DNA of 64,000 nt from Pseudomonas sp. Irchel 3E20 (GTDB taxonomy: Bacteria; Pseudomonadota; Gammaproteobacteria; Pseudomonadales; Pseudomonadaceae). The position numbers and the translations under genes are program-made. The stretch lies in assembly GCF_900187645.1 (NCBI RefSeq), contig NZ_FYEE01000012.1:62001-126000 (forward strand). Direction: 5' to 3'. The notes beneath the pieces were generated by a model. That model was given only the letters and a program-made list of their open reading frames with translations, did not search any database and was not told the DNA's origin. Each line of letters opens with the position of its first letter. Position 1 is the first letter of the stretch. Below, one piece after another: positions 25,690 through 34,578 of the stretch.

Positions 25690-25722
25690 AAAGGCCCGCC
25701 AGTGATGGAAAGGGCCTTTTTT
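25690..25722 (+). terminator. rho-independent terminator
   Basis: The hairpin AAAGGCCC...GGGCCTTT is followed by a run of six T at its 3' end. It lies 150 bp after the DUF2986 gene and 40 bp before the isochorismatase-like gene. The stretch between 25541 and 25690 shows no gene. Confidence 0.7.
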
Positions 25723-25762
25723 CTGCCCTTGCGTCGCTGGCCAAAACGCAAGGAAAAGCACC

Positions 25763-26281
25763 ATGTACGCACTGTTGATTCTCGATATGCAGGTGGGTTT
25801 GTTTCATGGCCCGGAAAAACCCTGGGCCGGCGAAGCGCTGCTAGACACCCTCAATACGCTGTTAAACAGCGCCCGGAACGCCGGCGCGCCGATTTTTCTC
25901 GCCCGCCATGTGGGCCCGCCCGGCTCACCGATCGAACCGGGAAGCCCATTGACGCAACTGGTCCCGCAGCTGCTGCTACAGGGCGACGAAGTGGTTTTCG
26001 AGAAAACCCGGCCCAACGCCTTCGTCAACACGGCCCTGGCCGATCATCTGCGCGCCTGTGGCGTGGAAGGTGTGGTGGTCTCGGGAATGAAAACCCAGTA
26101 TTGCGTCGACAGCACCTGCCGCGCCGCCCGGGATATGGGGTTCGAGGCGGTGCTGATCGCCGATGGCCATACCTGCTCAGACACCCCGGCGCTGAAGGCC
26201 GACGCAATAATCGCTCACCACAACACAACGCTGGCGGGAGCATTCTGCCGCGTCCTACGGGCTGAGGATTGGCATTTCTAA
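25763..26281 (+). CDS. isochorismatase-family cysteine hydrolase
   Basis: The protein has 172 residues. The catalytic triad of the family is visible as D8 (LLILDMQVGLF), K81 (VFEKTRPNAF) and C114 (GMKTQYCVDSTCRAARD), with the cis-peptide region VVSGMKTQYC. Relatives hydrolyse nicotinamide, N-carbamoyl compounds or isochorismate; the substrate here is not known. A terminator follows directly after the stop. Confidence 0.93.
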   Translation: MYALLILDMQVGLFHGPEKPWAGEALLDTLNTLLNSARNAGAPIFLARHVGPPGSPIEPGSPLTQLVPQLLLQGDEVVFEKTRPNAFVNTALADHLRACGVEGVVVSGMKTQYCVDSTCRAARDMGFEAVLIADGHTCSDTPALKADAIIAHHNTTLAGAFCRVLRAEDWHF

Positions 26282-26290
26282 GGGCGGGCG

Positions 26291-26324
26291 GATCGGCCCA
26301 CAGGAGGGCCGATCTGTCTGTTTT
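26291..26324 (+). terminator. rho-independent terminator
   Basis: A perfect 9-bp stem GATCGGCCC / GGGCCGATC with loop ACAGGA is followed by TGTCTGTTTT. It starts 10 bp after the isochorismatase-family stop codon. Confidence 0.8.
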
Positions 26325-26412
26325 GGGGGCAGGGGGGCATCACATCAACGCTTCGCCGCTGTCCTGGCACAACAGGTCGGCCACCGCCCGGTTCGCTTTG
26401 GCACTTGGACCT

Positions 26413-26997
26413 TTAAGAACTCTCAAGGCTGACTTTTAGGCCTGCCCGTTCGGCCAGTTCAATAATGTGCGCTACTCGATCGGCGTCACCAATAAACCCG
26501 TTGTAATTCTCACCTCCGTCGTCCAAGTGAAAATAACGCTTACCACACTGCGCCAACCATCGATCAAAGTTGTCGAGTACCTCGGGTATCGATGTAGCCT
26601 CTTTGGGCACATAAACGTAGGGCTCTGTCAGGCCCTGGGCGCGAACCAGATACGGCGCCTGATACTCAAACACGTCATGACTTCTCCAATCCATGCTCAT
26701 TAGAACGAGGTGTTCAAGTTTTTGCCCTTTTGAGTCATTCAGCAGTCCCTCGGTGAGGGCGCCGGACGGGTCGTCACCCATTGCGAACCTGCGCATGACA
26801 CGCCGCACAAGCCTGGCGCCTTCTTTTTCCGGAACGACAGCGACCAGCGCCTGGGTAAAGGCCTCGAGGGCTTTTTTCTGTGTGGGGTCAGTTTGCTCAG
26901 GCCGTAGCTCTTTCATGATTGCCGAGGCGCTGAGGTTGGTTTCTTCAGGTGGCGGCATGGTAAAACGCCCACCAAACAACCGATCTAATAAACCCAT
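26413..26997 (-). CDS. hypothetical protein, possibly DUF6630-like
   Basis: The protein has 194 residues, is soluble and has no signal peptide. It has a helical N-terminal half and a C-terminal part with SMDWRSHDVFEYQAPYLVRA, PKEATSIPEVLDNFDRWLAQ and YFHLDDGGENYNGFI. This pattern reminds me of the DUF6630 family, but I cannot confirm it. AGGGAG stands a few bases before the ATG at 26997. It borders the AT-richer accessory segment. Function is unknown. Confidence 0.75.
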   Translation of the reverse strand: MGLLDRLFGGRFTMPPPEETNLSASAIMKELRPEQTDPTQKKALEAFTQALVAVVPEKEGARLVRRVMRRFAMGDDPSGALTEGLLNDSKGQKLEHLVLMSMDWRSHDVFEYQAPYLVRAQGLTEPYVYVPKEATSIPEVLDNFDRWLAQCGKRYFHLDDGGENYNGFIGDADRVAHIIELAERAGLKVSLESS

Positions 26998-27204
26998 ACC
27001 ACTCCCTGGAACACCGTGAAGTTACAACTGAAATAGTGGCTGCCGATCGAGGCTTACCGCTGTCGAATTAACTGGCACGCCGTGAAGTTTGTCGACCTGT
27101 TGCGGGTTTGCATCTACCTGTGATCGACACTTGCCTGCCATGAAAGGTTCCGGCACGGGGAAAATCAGTGGGGACGGCATGGCTCAAGGGCAAGGGGCAA
27201 AGAT

Positions 27205-27375
27205 TCATCGGTATTTAAAAAGCACCCCACTCATGTATTGATTTAAATCGCGCAGGTCCTGAACGCTCCAAGCGTGTGGCGATAGTTTGGCTCCATTCTC
27301 TTGCAAGGTTTCAGGGGGGCGAATCTCCATTGGGGCGAAGTATGATCGACGAGGCAATAACGCCTGTGTAGTCAT
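27205..27375 (-). CDS. possible orphan small protein downstream of tauE-type gene
   Basis: The ORF has 56 residues (MTTQALLPRRSYFAPMEIRP ... YMSGVLFKYR), with GGAA seven bases before its ATG. The frame stays open upstream into the transporter gene (to 27582), so it could also be a remnant of a longer gene. It follows the TauE-type gene on the same strand in an AT-rich region. No family is recognised. The 27000-27204 stretch shows no gene. Confidence 0.35.
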   Translation of the reverse strand: MTTQALLPRRSYFAPMEIRPPETLQENGAKLSPHAWSVQDLRDLNQYMSGVLFKYR

Positions 27376-27425
27376 GTAATCGTTCCATAGGCTGCCCTTT
27401 ACGGTAAAAGATAGGTTGTGGTTTT

Positions 27426-28193
27426 TTATAAAAATATAGAAATGCCCATTCGGCCTATCAAAAACACGAGCAAAATCAAAAAGAACACTCGGATAAAGCC
27501 ACTTCCATAGCGCAGCGCCAAAAACGTGCCTGTGAGGGAGCCCGCAATATTGCAAATCCCGACCACTCCCCCGATTGTCCATAACACATTGCCCGAGGGG
27601 ATGAAAAATATAAGCGCCGCAATGAACGTACCTAAGTTGACCAGTTTTGCCGAAGCGGACGCATTTAAAAAGTCGAAGCCGAAGGCTTTTACGAAAACGA
27701 AAAGCAGAAGGCTTCCACTCCCTGGCCCAAATACACCATCATAAAATCCGATGAGCCCCCCAAAACAAGTCCCTAATAGGATTTCCTTTCTTTGGTAGTT
27801 CTGCTTTAAATGAACACGGCCTAGATCCTTCTTGGCAAATGTATAGGTCGCCATGGCTATCAAAATAATGAATACTACATACTCCATGAATTTTTTAGGT
27901 ACCAGCGAAACAGAAACTGCGCCAAGAAATGCAAATGCAAACGCTGAGATCATCATTGGAACCATAAGCTTCCAGATGATCTTTATTCTTTTTACATAGG
28001 TGAGTATGGATGATAGGTTGCCCGCCAGTACCGCCAGCTTATTGGTTCCAAAAACAGTGGCCAGGCTGTACTGGGGCAGGGCATGCAAAAGTGCTGGTAC
28101 CTGTACCAGGCCTCCACCGCCAACCGCAGCGTCAATCAGGCCACCACAGAATGCAAAAAAACCTAACGCAACCAAGGCGTATTCAACGTGCAT
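27426..28193 (-). CDS. TauE/SafE family anion exporter
   Basis: The protein has about 255 residues, with eight or so hydrophobic segments in two related halves. The half motifs are FFAFCGGLIDAAVGGGGLVQ and CFGGLIGFYDGVFGPGSGS, typical of TauE/SafE proteins that move sulfite, sulfoacetate or other organosulfonates. An in-frame ATG at 28244 would add 17 residues; the ATG at 28193 fits the family better. Base composition is more AT-rich than the flanks. A divergent LysR gene lies 287 bp away and probably regulates it. Confidence 0.88.
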   Translation of the reverse strand: MHVEYALVALGFFAFCGGLIDAAVGGGGLVQVPALLHALPQYSLATVFGTNKLAVLAGNLSSILTYVKRIKIIWKLMVPMMISAFAFAFLGAVSVSLVPKKFMEYVVFIILIAMATYTFAKKDLGRVHLKQNYQRKEILLGTCFGGLIGFYDGVFGPGSGSLLLFVFVKAFGFDFLNASASAKLVNLGTFIAALIFFIPSGNVLWTIGGVVGICNIAGSLTGTFLALRYGSGFIRVFFLILLVFLIGRMGISIFL

Positions 28194-28424
28194 ATCAATC
28201 ATCCAGCCAGTACTTGTAATCATGACAAGGTGATCTGACGACATTTTACTCGGAGACTATGCCGCCACTCGCATTATTGAGCCTCCTGAGTAATTGAGTG
28301 GTCAATAACGTCGAACGGTTTTGCAATGATGTCGAACTCATGATTTCGCCTTTATCATCCTTTGGGCGCTGGTTGAAATTTCCTGCGCGAATCGGACTCG
28401 ATCAAATTAGTTGGTTGATATGGT

Positions 28425-28438
28425 AATCACAAGTGATT
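28425..28438. promoter_or_regulatory. palindrome upstream of lysR-type gene
   Basis: The sequence AATCAC-AA-GTGATT is a perfect inverted repeat 41 bp before the LysR start. It lies in the divergent region facing the TauE-type gene. LysR proteins bind interrupted palindromes near their own promoter, so it is a candidate operator. Confidence 0.35.
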
Positions 28439-28479
28439 TATAGTGAGCCGATCATTCATTTTAAATGAGCGGTTGGCTA

Positions 28480-29349
28480 ATGGAGCTCTCGCAATTAACC
28501 ATGTTCAAAACAGTTGCCGAGCAAGGCAGTATCGTTCGAGCGTCTGAGCTATTGCATTGTGTTCCTTCAAATATAACAAATAGGATAAAGCTCCTCGAAA
28601 GTGAGTTAGGAGTATCGCTTTTTATAAGAAAAGGTAGAGGGCTGATTATTAGCCCGTCAGGTGTGTTGTTTCTGACCTATACAAACAAAATTCTATCGTT
28701 GTGCCAAGAAGCTCGCAGGGCGCTGGAACCCAGTTCGATGCCATCGGGGATATTGAGTATTGGTGCGATAGAATCTTGCGCGACAGGACGGCTGCCTAAG
28801 CTGTTATCTAAGTTTCACCAGAATTATCCTTCAGTTCAAATGCAATTCAGCACCGGGCCATGGCCTCAACTCTTAAGTGATGTAGTGGCCCATAAATTAG
28901 ATTGTGCAGTTATTGCTGCCGACAATGAACATCCTGACATCAGCCGTTTGGAGATTTACAAAGAGGAGCTTGTGTTGATTGCTTCTCCTGATATGGGTGA
29001 TATAAAAAAACCTCAAGACCTGAGTGGGAGAAATATTTTTATGTGGCCTGAGGGATGCCCTTATCGGAAATCTCTTGAAGGCTGGCTTGACGAGCATCGT
29101 GTTGCGACGGTTATAACAAGTATCGCCAGCTATGGAACTATTCTTGGTTGCGTAAGTTCGGGTGCGGGGGTTTCACTTGTGCCCAAAGGTTTTTTTGAAC
29201 AGTTCAAGAGTGTTGGGGGCATATGTGGACATACGTTCGATGACTTGGCGCCCATACAAAACTATTTTGTATGGAATAAGCATGCAGGTCTTCATCGTGC
29301 GAAAGACAAGTTTGCTGAGTTGTTGGAGGATGAGTTCAAAGATATTTGA
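28480..29349 (+). CDS. LysR family transcriptional regulator
   Basis: The protein has 289 residues. The N-terminal winged helix reads LTMFKTVAEQGSIVRASELL and NITNRIKLLESELGVSLFIR. An effector-binding domain follows (SIGAIESCATGRLPKLLSKF, SSGAGVSLVPKGFF). I chose the ATG at 28480, which puts the HTH at the normal position; an ATG at 28465 is five codons upstream. It is AT-rich like the divergent transporter, suggesting that the pair was acquired together. Confidence 0.92.
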   Translation: MELSQLTMFKTVAEQGSIVRASELLHCVPSNITNRIKLLESELGVSLFIRKGRGLIISPSGVLFLTYTNKILSLCQEARRALEPSSMPSGILSIGAIESCATGRLPKLLSKFHQNYPSVQMQFSTGPWPQLLSDVVAHKLDCAVIAADNEHPDISRLEIYKEELVLIASPDMGDIKKPQDLSGRNIFMWPEGCPYRKSLEGWLDEHRVATVITSIASYGTILGCVSSGAGVSLVPKGFFEQFKSVGGICGHTFDDLAPIQNYFVWNKHAGLHRAKDKFAELLEDEFKDI

Positions 29350-29537
29350 TTAAGCGTTGAGGGTTCTATAAGGCGGGTGCCACTTAACGCAACCCCCGTG
29401 CGGTTGAGCCGGACGGCGAGCGTGAACCCGGGCGGCTCATGCACGTTGTTGGAGCGGGCTGCCCCCGGCACCGTAGGTCCAGCCTATGTTCGGGCCGCCG
29501 CCCCTTTGCTTGCACGCGGCCGAGTTTATGCTGATAC

Positions 29538-29556
29538 AATGCGATAAATTCTCATT
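29538..29556. promoter_or_regulatory. Fur-box-like palindrome upstream of sigma factor gene
   Basis: The 19-bp element AATGCGATAAATTCTCATT has arms AATGcGA and TCtCATT that are complementary at six of seven positions. It resembles Fur sites of the AATGAGAAT type. It ends five bases before the first possible start codon of the ECF sigma factor gene. Iron-repressed expression of the whole sigma/anti-sigma/receptor set is the likely outcome. Confidence 0.5.
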
Positions 29557-29561
29557 CACAC

Positions 29562-30116
29562 TTGTCGTATCTCGTGCAGCCCACATCATCGGTAAACCCT
29601 CACCCGCATCATGCTCTCGATCAGCTTTACAGCCACCACCACGGCTGGCTGCAGGGCTGGCTGCGCAAGCGCCTGGGCAATGCCGCCGATGCGGCGGACC
29701 TGGCTCAGGATACGTTCCTGCGCTTGCTCAGCAATGCGCCTGGCGAGCGCCTGGACTTGAAAGCGCCGCGCGCCTATTTGGCGACCATCGCCAATCGCCT
29801 GTCTATTAACCTCTACCGCCGCCGCTCCCTGGAGCAGGCCTATCTCGCTGCGCTGGCGCAAACACCGGAAGGCCTGGCGCCATCGCTGGAATATCAGGCG
29901 CTGGTACTCGAAGCCCTCGACGAGATCGACCAAGTACTTGCCTTATTGCCGACCAAAACCCGGCAGGCGTTCCTGATGGCGCAGTTGGAGGGGTACACGC
30001 AGGAAGAGATCGCCAGCCGCCTCAACCTCAGCGTGCGTTCGGTACAGCGCTACCTTGCGCTGGCGTTTGAAGAGTGCATCGTGTTCGCTAGCCAGAGCGC
30101 GCAGCAGAATGAGTAA
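29562..30116 (+). CDS. FecI-type ECF sigma factor
   Basis: The protein has about 184 residues. Sigma region 2 is visible (LYSHHHGWLQGWLRKRLGNA, DLAQDTFLRLL, RAYLATIANRLSINLYRRR). Region 4 follows (LDEIDQVLALLPTKTRQAFL, YTQEEIASRLNLSVRSVQRY). It should direct transcription of the adjacent TonB receptor when the ferric ligand is bound outside. The start is uncertain: TTG at 29562 or GTG at 29574, neither with a clear ribosome site. The 3' end overlaps the fecR-type gene by 8 bp. Confidence 0.9.
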   Translation: MSYLVQPTSSVNPHPHHALDQLYSHHHGWLQGWLRKRLGNAADAADLAQDTFLRLLSNAPGERLDLKAPRAYLATIANRLSINLYRRRSLEQAYLAALAQTPEGLAPSLEYQALVLEALDEIDQVLALLPTKTRQAFLMAQLEGYTQEEIASRLNLSVRSVQRYLALAFEECIVFASQSAQQNE

Positions 30117-31077
30117 TACGCCCATCGACCGGCGCATTGCCCGCGAAGCGGCTGTTTGGTTCGTGCGCTTGCAGAACAGCAGCGCTTGCGCCGCCGACCA
30201 TGCCGCCGGCGCCGAGTGGCGGGCGCAGCACGCCGATCATGAGCGGGCCTGGCAACTGGCCGAGCGCTTCAGTGACCGCACCCAACAGCTTGCCGGTGGT
30301 GCCGGCCGGGCGGCTCTGGAACGCCCGCGCAGCCTGGAGCGGCGACAGGTGCTCAAGACCCTCGCGTTGCTGATCGCCGCTGCCCCGCTTGGTTTCGCAG
30401 CGCACCAGGGTTTGCCGTGGCGTGAGTGGCAGGCGGACGAGCGCACCGCCACGGGGGAGCAGCGCACCCTGTATCTGCCGGATGGCGGACAGATTCGCCT
30501 GAACACCGGCAGCGCCGTCGATATTGCCTACGACGACAACGTTCGTCGCTTGCGCCTGATTGCCGGCGAGATGCTTGTCGAGGTGCCGCGCGAGCATGCC
30601 AGGCGCCCGTTCATCGTCGATACCGCACAAGCGCAAGTTACCCTGCTCGGCAGCCGTTTTTTGGTGCGTCAGTATCCACAGCGCACCTACCTTGCCGCGC
30701 TGCAGGGCGCTGTCGAGGTGCGCCCGCGGCTATCACGGGGTGATGAGGGCCTGGTGCGTCTAGCCCCCGGCCGGCAAACCCATGTCAGCGCCCAGGCTGC
30801 GCAGCCTTCAATGGCACTGGCGCAGGGCCGTCTCGACTGGCTCAACAACGTGCTGCGCGCAGAAAAAATGCGCCTCGATGACTTCGTCAGCGAGCTGGAT
30901 CGCTATCGCCCAGGCCTGCTGCGTTGCGATCCAGCAGTGGCTGGGCTGCTGATCTCGGGTGCTTTCCAGTTGCGCGACACCGATCAAATACTCCGCGCCC
31001 TGAGCCAGGCTCTGCCGGTGGACGTGCACTATCGCTCGCCCTATTGGGTCACCATCACGGCGCGCGCAAAGGCGTAA
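30109..31077 (+). CDS. FecR-type anti-sigma/sensor protein
   Basis: The protein has 322 residues. A cytoplasmic N-terminal DUF4880 region (REAAVWFVRLQNSSACAADH) precedes a membrane helix near 82-99 (LKTLALLIAAAPLGFAA). A periplasmic FecR domain follows (RTLYLPDGGQIRLNTGSAVD, RPFIVDTAQAQVTLLGSRFL) with the C-terminal STN-binding part. It holds the sigma factor inactive until the receptor signals. I chose the ATG at 30109, overlapping the sigma gene; an in-frame start at 30055 lies inside it. Confidence 0.93.
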   Translation: MSNTPIDRRIAREAAVWFVRLQNSSACAADHAAGAEWRAQHADHERAWQLAERFSDRTQQLAGGAGRAALERPRSLERRQVLKTLALLIAAAPLGFAAHQGLPWREWQADERTATGEQRTLYLPDGGQIRLNTGSAVDIAYDDNVRRLRLIAGEMLVEVPREHARRPFIVDTAQAQVTLLGSRFLVRQYPQRTYLAALQGAVEVRPRLSRGDEGLVRLAPGRQTHVSAQAAQPSMALAQGRLDWLNNVLRAEKMRLDDFVSELDRYRPGLLRCDPAVAGLLISGAFQLRDTDQILRALSQALPVDVHYRSPYWVTITARAKA

Positions 31078-31156
31078 AGAGAATCATTGTCGTGTTTTCT
31101 TGATGCTGCGTGTCCCTCCCGTAACCACATTATTTTCACTGGGCGGGGACGAACAC

Positions 31157-33586
31157 ATGGCAACGACGCAGGGCATGCAACCACTGGCGCGAGCGGTTCA
31201 CGCTGCCGCACTGGGTCTTATCATCGCGGGTGGCAGCCTGACTCCAGCCTCGGTGCAGGCCGCAGAGCAAGGCGCGCAACACAGCCGCGCCTATCAGGTG
31301 CCTGCCGGCAACCTGAGCAGGGCTCTCTCCGAGTTCGCAAGCCAGGCAGGAATCACCCTGGCCATCGAACCGGGCCTGGTGGAAGGTTTGCGCAGCCCTG
31401 GCCTGAATGCCGCCACCAGCGTCGAAGGCGGCCTGCAGCAACTGCTGCAGGGGAGCGGTCTGCAAGCGTCACCGCAGGGTAACGGCCTGTACCTGCTGGC
31501 ACCGCAAGTCGTTGGCACAGGCCTGGAGCTGGGCGCGACCAGCATTACTGGCCAGCGCATGGCGGCGACTACCGAGAACAGCGGCTCGTACACCACCGGG
31601 GCGATGCAAACGGCCACCAAGCTGCCCTTGAGTTTGCGCGAAACACCGCAGTCGGTGAGCGTCGTCACGCGCAAACGCATGGACGACAAAGCCATGACCA
31701 GCATCAGCGATGTCGCCAAAAGCGCACCGGGCATTTTCCTCAACAATTCCGGTGGTGTAGGGCGGCCTAGTTTCAGCGCGCGCGGTTTTGACATCGATAA
31801 CATCATGTATGACGGTTTCCCCACCAGTTTCCTGACCTACCTGCCCAGCGGAGAAGCCAACCTGGCCATGTATGACCGGGTGGAGATCGTCCGCGGGGCC
31901 ACCGGGCTGGCCCAGGGGGCCGGTAACCCCGCCGGTGCCATCAACCTGGTGCGCAAGCGCCCGACGCACACATTCCAGGGCACGCTCACCGGCAGCGCCG
32001 GTAGTTGGGACGATTACACCGGCACGCTGGATGTCGGCGGCCCGCTCAATGAAAACGGCACCCTGCGCGCCCGTACCGTGGTTTCGCGGCAGGACGCCAA
32101 AAGCTTTCGTGACTCGGTGCAAAGCGATCACGATCTGTTCTACGGCGTGGTCGACGCCGACCTGAGTGAAAGCACCACCCTGACGCTTGGGGCCTATCGG
32201 CAGAAGAACCATACCAACTACATCTGGGGCGGGTTGCCCATGGCCCGTGGCGGCGGCCATCTCGGACTGCCACGCGACACCTTCCTGGGGCATGACTGGG
32301 AATACTCGGACGATCAGACCACCGGCTATTTCGCCACCCTGGAGCAAGGCTTCGCCAACGACTGGACGCTGCGCCTGGCAGCCATGCAGTCGAAGACCGA
32401 CACTGATGTACTGGCCTCTTCGGTATGGGAATACGACCGCCACTATTTATGGACGGAAGCCATGGAGCAGAAGGAGACCGGCTACGATCTGGCGCTCAGC
32501 GGCCCCTTCCAGTTGCTCGGCCAAGCACATGACCTGACTATCGGCGTAAGCAAGCGCAAGCTGGATTATCGTTCCGGCAAGGCCTGGAGCGATTTCATCG
32601 ACACTGGCAGCAATCCCTTCGACTGGGACCCAGGCGCTCATCCCAAACCCGATTACGTCACGGGCAGTGATGGCCTTCCCGAGACCACTACCCAGGACAG
32701 TGTCTATGCCAGCACCCGCCTGCGCCTGAGCGAACCCCTGTCGTTGATTCTCGGTGGTCGTGTTGACTGGTACGAATTCGACGACAGCGCCAACAGTGAG
32801 GGCAACTTCAAGGTCACTCGCAACCTGACCCGCTATGCCGGCCTCGTCTATGACCTGGACACCAACCACTCGGTCTATGTCAGCTACACCGATATCTTCA
32901 AGCCGCAGAGCAGCAAAGGCCTGGACAGGAAAGTGATCGACCCTGTCGTGGGCGAGAACTACGAAATGGGTATCAAGGGCGAATACTTTGGTGGCGCCCT
33001 GAACACCAACATGGCGGTCTTCCAGATCGACCAGAAGAACCGTGCCCAAGAGTTGCCTGAATCCAAAGGTTGCGGTTCAGGCGCTGCCAGTGCCTGCTAC
33101 GAAGCGGCCGGACTGGTCCGCAGCCGCGGCATCGATCTGGAAATCCAGGGCGCCCTGACCGACAACTGGCAACTGGCCGCCGGTTACACCTACACCCAGA
33201 CCCAATACGTCAGCGACGCCAACGCAGCCCGAGAAGGCGAAGATTTCGACCGCAAGAAACCGCGTCAAATGTTCAAGCTGGCCACGATCTACACCTTGCC
33301 TGGTGAGTTGCAGCGCTGGCGCGTGGGGGGTGATGTCTACCAGCAAAGCCGCATCCGCACCTCGGGGGGCACTGGCACCAGCGCATGGAAAAACCAGCAG
33401 GGCTCGTACACGGTGGCCGGTTTGGTTGCAGGCTACAAGGCGAGCGAGCAATTGGATCTGCAGGTCAACGTCAATAACCTGTTTGATCGTACTTACTACA
33501 GCAGCGTCGCCAATGGAGCCTATAACCCGTATGACATCTACGGCGATCCACGCAATTTGAAACTGACTGCCCGTTACAGCTTCTAA
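31157..33586 (+). CDS. TonB-dependent siderophore receptor with signalling domain
   Basis: The protein has 809 residues and sits in the outer membrane. The signal peptide ends near AASVQA. The N-terminal STN signalling domain reads AYQVPAGNLSRALSEFASQA to GLYLLAP. The plug follows (SLRETPQSVSVVTRKRMDD, YDRVEIVRGATGLAQGAGNP) and then the 22-strand barrel, ending RNLKLTARYSF with terminal Phe. It probably imports a ferric hydroxamate or pyoverdine-type siderophore and signals through the FecR and FecI proteins upstream. I chose the ATG at 31157, preceded by GGGGAC; a start at 31100 adds no signal peptide feature. Confidence 0.95.
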   Translation: MATTQGMQPLARAVHAAALGLIIAGGSLTPASVQAAEQGAQHSRAYQVPAGNLSRALSEFASQAGITLAIEPGLVEGLRSPGLNAATSVEGGLQQLLQGSGLQASPQGNGLYLLAPQVVGTGLELGATSITGQRMAATTENSGSYTTGAMQTATKLPLSLRETPQSVSVVTRKRMDDKAMTSISDVAKSAPGIFLNNSGGVGRPSFSARGFDIDNIMYDGFPTSFLTYLPSGEANLAMYDRVEIVRGATGLAQGAGNPAGAINLVRKRPTHTFQGTLTGSAGSWDDYTGTLDVGGPLNENGTLRARTVVSRQDAKSFRDSVQSDHDLFYGVVDADLSESTTLTLGAYRQKNHTNYIWGGLPMARGGGHLGLPRDTFLGHDWEYSDDQTTGYFATLEQGFANDWTLRLAAMQSKTDTDVLASSVWEYDRHYLWTEAMEQKETGYDLALSGPFQLLGQAHDLTIGVSKRKLDYRSGKAWSDFIDTGSNPFDWDPGAHPKPDYVTGSDGLPETTTQDSVYASTRLRLSEPLSLILGGRVDWYEFDDSANSEGNFKVTRNLTRYAGLVYDLDTNHSVYVSYTDIFKPQSSKGLDRKVIDPVVGENYEMGIKGEYFGGALNTNMAVFQIDQKNRAQELPESKGCGSGAASACYEAAGLVRSRGIDLEIQGALTDNWQLAAGYTYTQTQYVSDANAAREGEDFDRKKPRQMFKLATIYTLPGELQRWRVGGDVYQQSRIRTSGGTGTSAWKNQQGSYTVAGLVAGYKASEQLDLQVNVNNLFDRTYYSSVANGAYNPYDIYGDPRNLKLTARYSF

Positions 33587-33641
33587 GCAGCTGTTCATCG
33601 TCAAGGATCATTCACTCTGAGGCTTAATCAGGAGAACAGAA

Positions 33642-34052
33642 ATGGACGCACTCACCCGAACACTCAGAGAAACAATCGCGGCCGCTGACCGGGCCATTAC
33701 GGCGGAAAACTTCGACGAATTGATGAAGTTTTATGCCGATGACGCAAGTCTCGTCGTCAAGCCAGGTTTGACCGTCACCGGGAAAGACAGCATCCGCCGA
33801 GCTTTTGTCGCCATTGCGCAGCACTTCAATCACAGCATCGTTGTTACTCAGGGAAAGATGCAGGTCATACCCGGCGGTGATGTGGCGCTTGTCATCATGG
33901 AAACCCGGCTACAGGCCACGGATAAGGCGGGTGCAGAAAGCCAGAGCATGCGCCGGGCCACCTACGTATTTCGACAGGTCTCGGAAAAGTGGTTATGTGT
34001 AGTGGACAATTCCTATGGGACGACGTTGCTGGATGAGGTTGTTGAACCGTAG
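33642..34052 (+). CDS. NTF2-like / YybH-type (DUF4440) protein
   Basis: The protein has 136 residues, is soluble and forms a single SnoaL/NTF2-like fold: RETIAAADRAITAENFDELM, MKFYADDASLVVKPGLTVTG, then RRATYVFRQVSEKWLCVVDN. AGGAGA lies six bases upstream. It follows the receptor gene by 55 bp, so it may be co-transcribed with the iron unit, but family members have very diverse roles and no link to iron is known. Confidence 0.88.
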   Translation: MDALTRTLRETIAAADRAITAENFDELMKFYADDASLVVKPGLTVTGKDSIRRAFVAIAQHFNHSIVVTQGKMQVIPGGDVALVIMETRLQATDKAGAESQSMRRATYVFRQVSEKWLCVVDNSYGTTLLDEVVEP

Positions 34053-34484
34053 GCATTTAAACAGGAGGGTGTCCACTCTATAGGTGGGCGCCCTTGCTCG
34101 CAGGTGAGAGGTGGCAGTTTACTGATCCGCCAGGTGTGCCCAGGCGCACGCTGAACCCAGGCTCTGTACGAGAGGCAGTGTCGCGAACGCCGCATGGCAC
34201 AGGCCAAGAATCCCAGGGCGGTGGATTTTACCGGGCTCCCAGTGCATCGAAAGCAACGACGCGGCATTTTAAAAGCTCCCGAAAATTGGCATTTTCGTTG
34301 GTCGCGGGATATTGGGTCAGGCCTGGCCGGTTTTCAGCGCCCCACCGCCACTTTCGGCAGGACGCCGGGGGAGAGGGGGACCGCTGATGAAAGATACAAC
34401 GCTAAGTTACTGATTCTTATAGGGCCTTAGGCCTGCGTTAAACAGGCTGACAGAGTGTGCATTTTCCTTTACTATTAACGGCTT
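34053..34484. other. intergenic stretch without a convincing gene
   Basis: No ORF here has a good ribosome site. The longest open frame (34194-34430, 78 codons) resembles nothing I know and has irregular composition. The stretch separates the iron unit from a tRNA-like relic and the YcaO gene, and may be decayed or inserted DNA. Confidence 0.4.
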
Positions 34485-34549
34485 ACGTGCGCCTTAAAGA
34501 ACACCCTGGCAGGGTGGGGTCGTTGGTTCGAATCCAATCGCACCTGCCA
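34485..34549 (+). other. tRNA-like relic: 3' half with T-arm, acceptor strand and CCA
   Basis: The segment GTTGG-TTCGAAT-CCAAT (T-arm with the universal TTCGAAT loop) is followed by CGCACCT, a discriminator G and CCA at 34547-34549. Upstream ACACC-CTGGCAG-GGTGG can fold as an anticodon-type arm with T33 and loop triplet GGC. The segment ACGTGCG at 34485-34491 pairs with CGCACCT at six of seven positions. No D-arm fits: only about 10 bases lie between acceptor and anticodon arm. A terminator follows. It is either a truncated tRNA gene, an attachment-site remnant, or a tRNA-like small RNA. Confidence 0.45.
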
Positions 34550-34578
34550 AACACAATCCGCTCTACGGGGCGGTCTAG

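Noticed and set aside
29486..29809. 107-codon plus-strand ORF overlapping the sigma factor gene
   Set aside because: Out of frame with a clear sigma-70 region 2 and 4 protein.
34194..34430. 78-codon plus-strand ORF before the tRNA-like relic
   Set aside because: No ribosome site, irregular composition, no known relative; reported only as part of an empty stretch.
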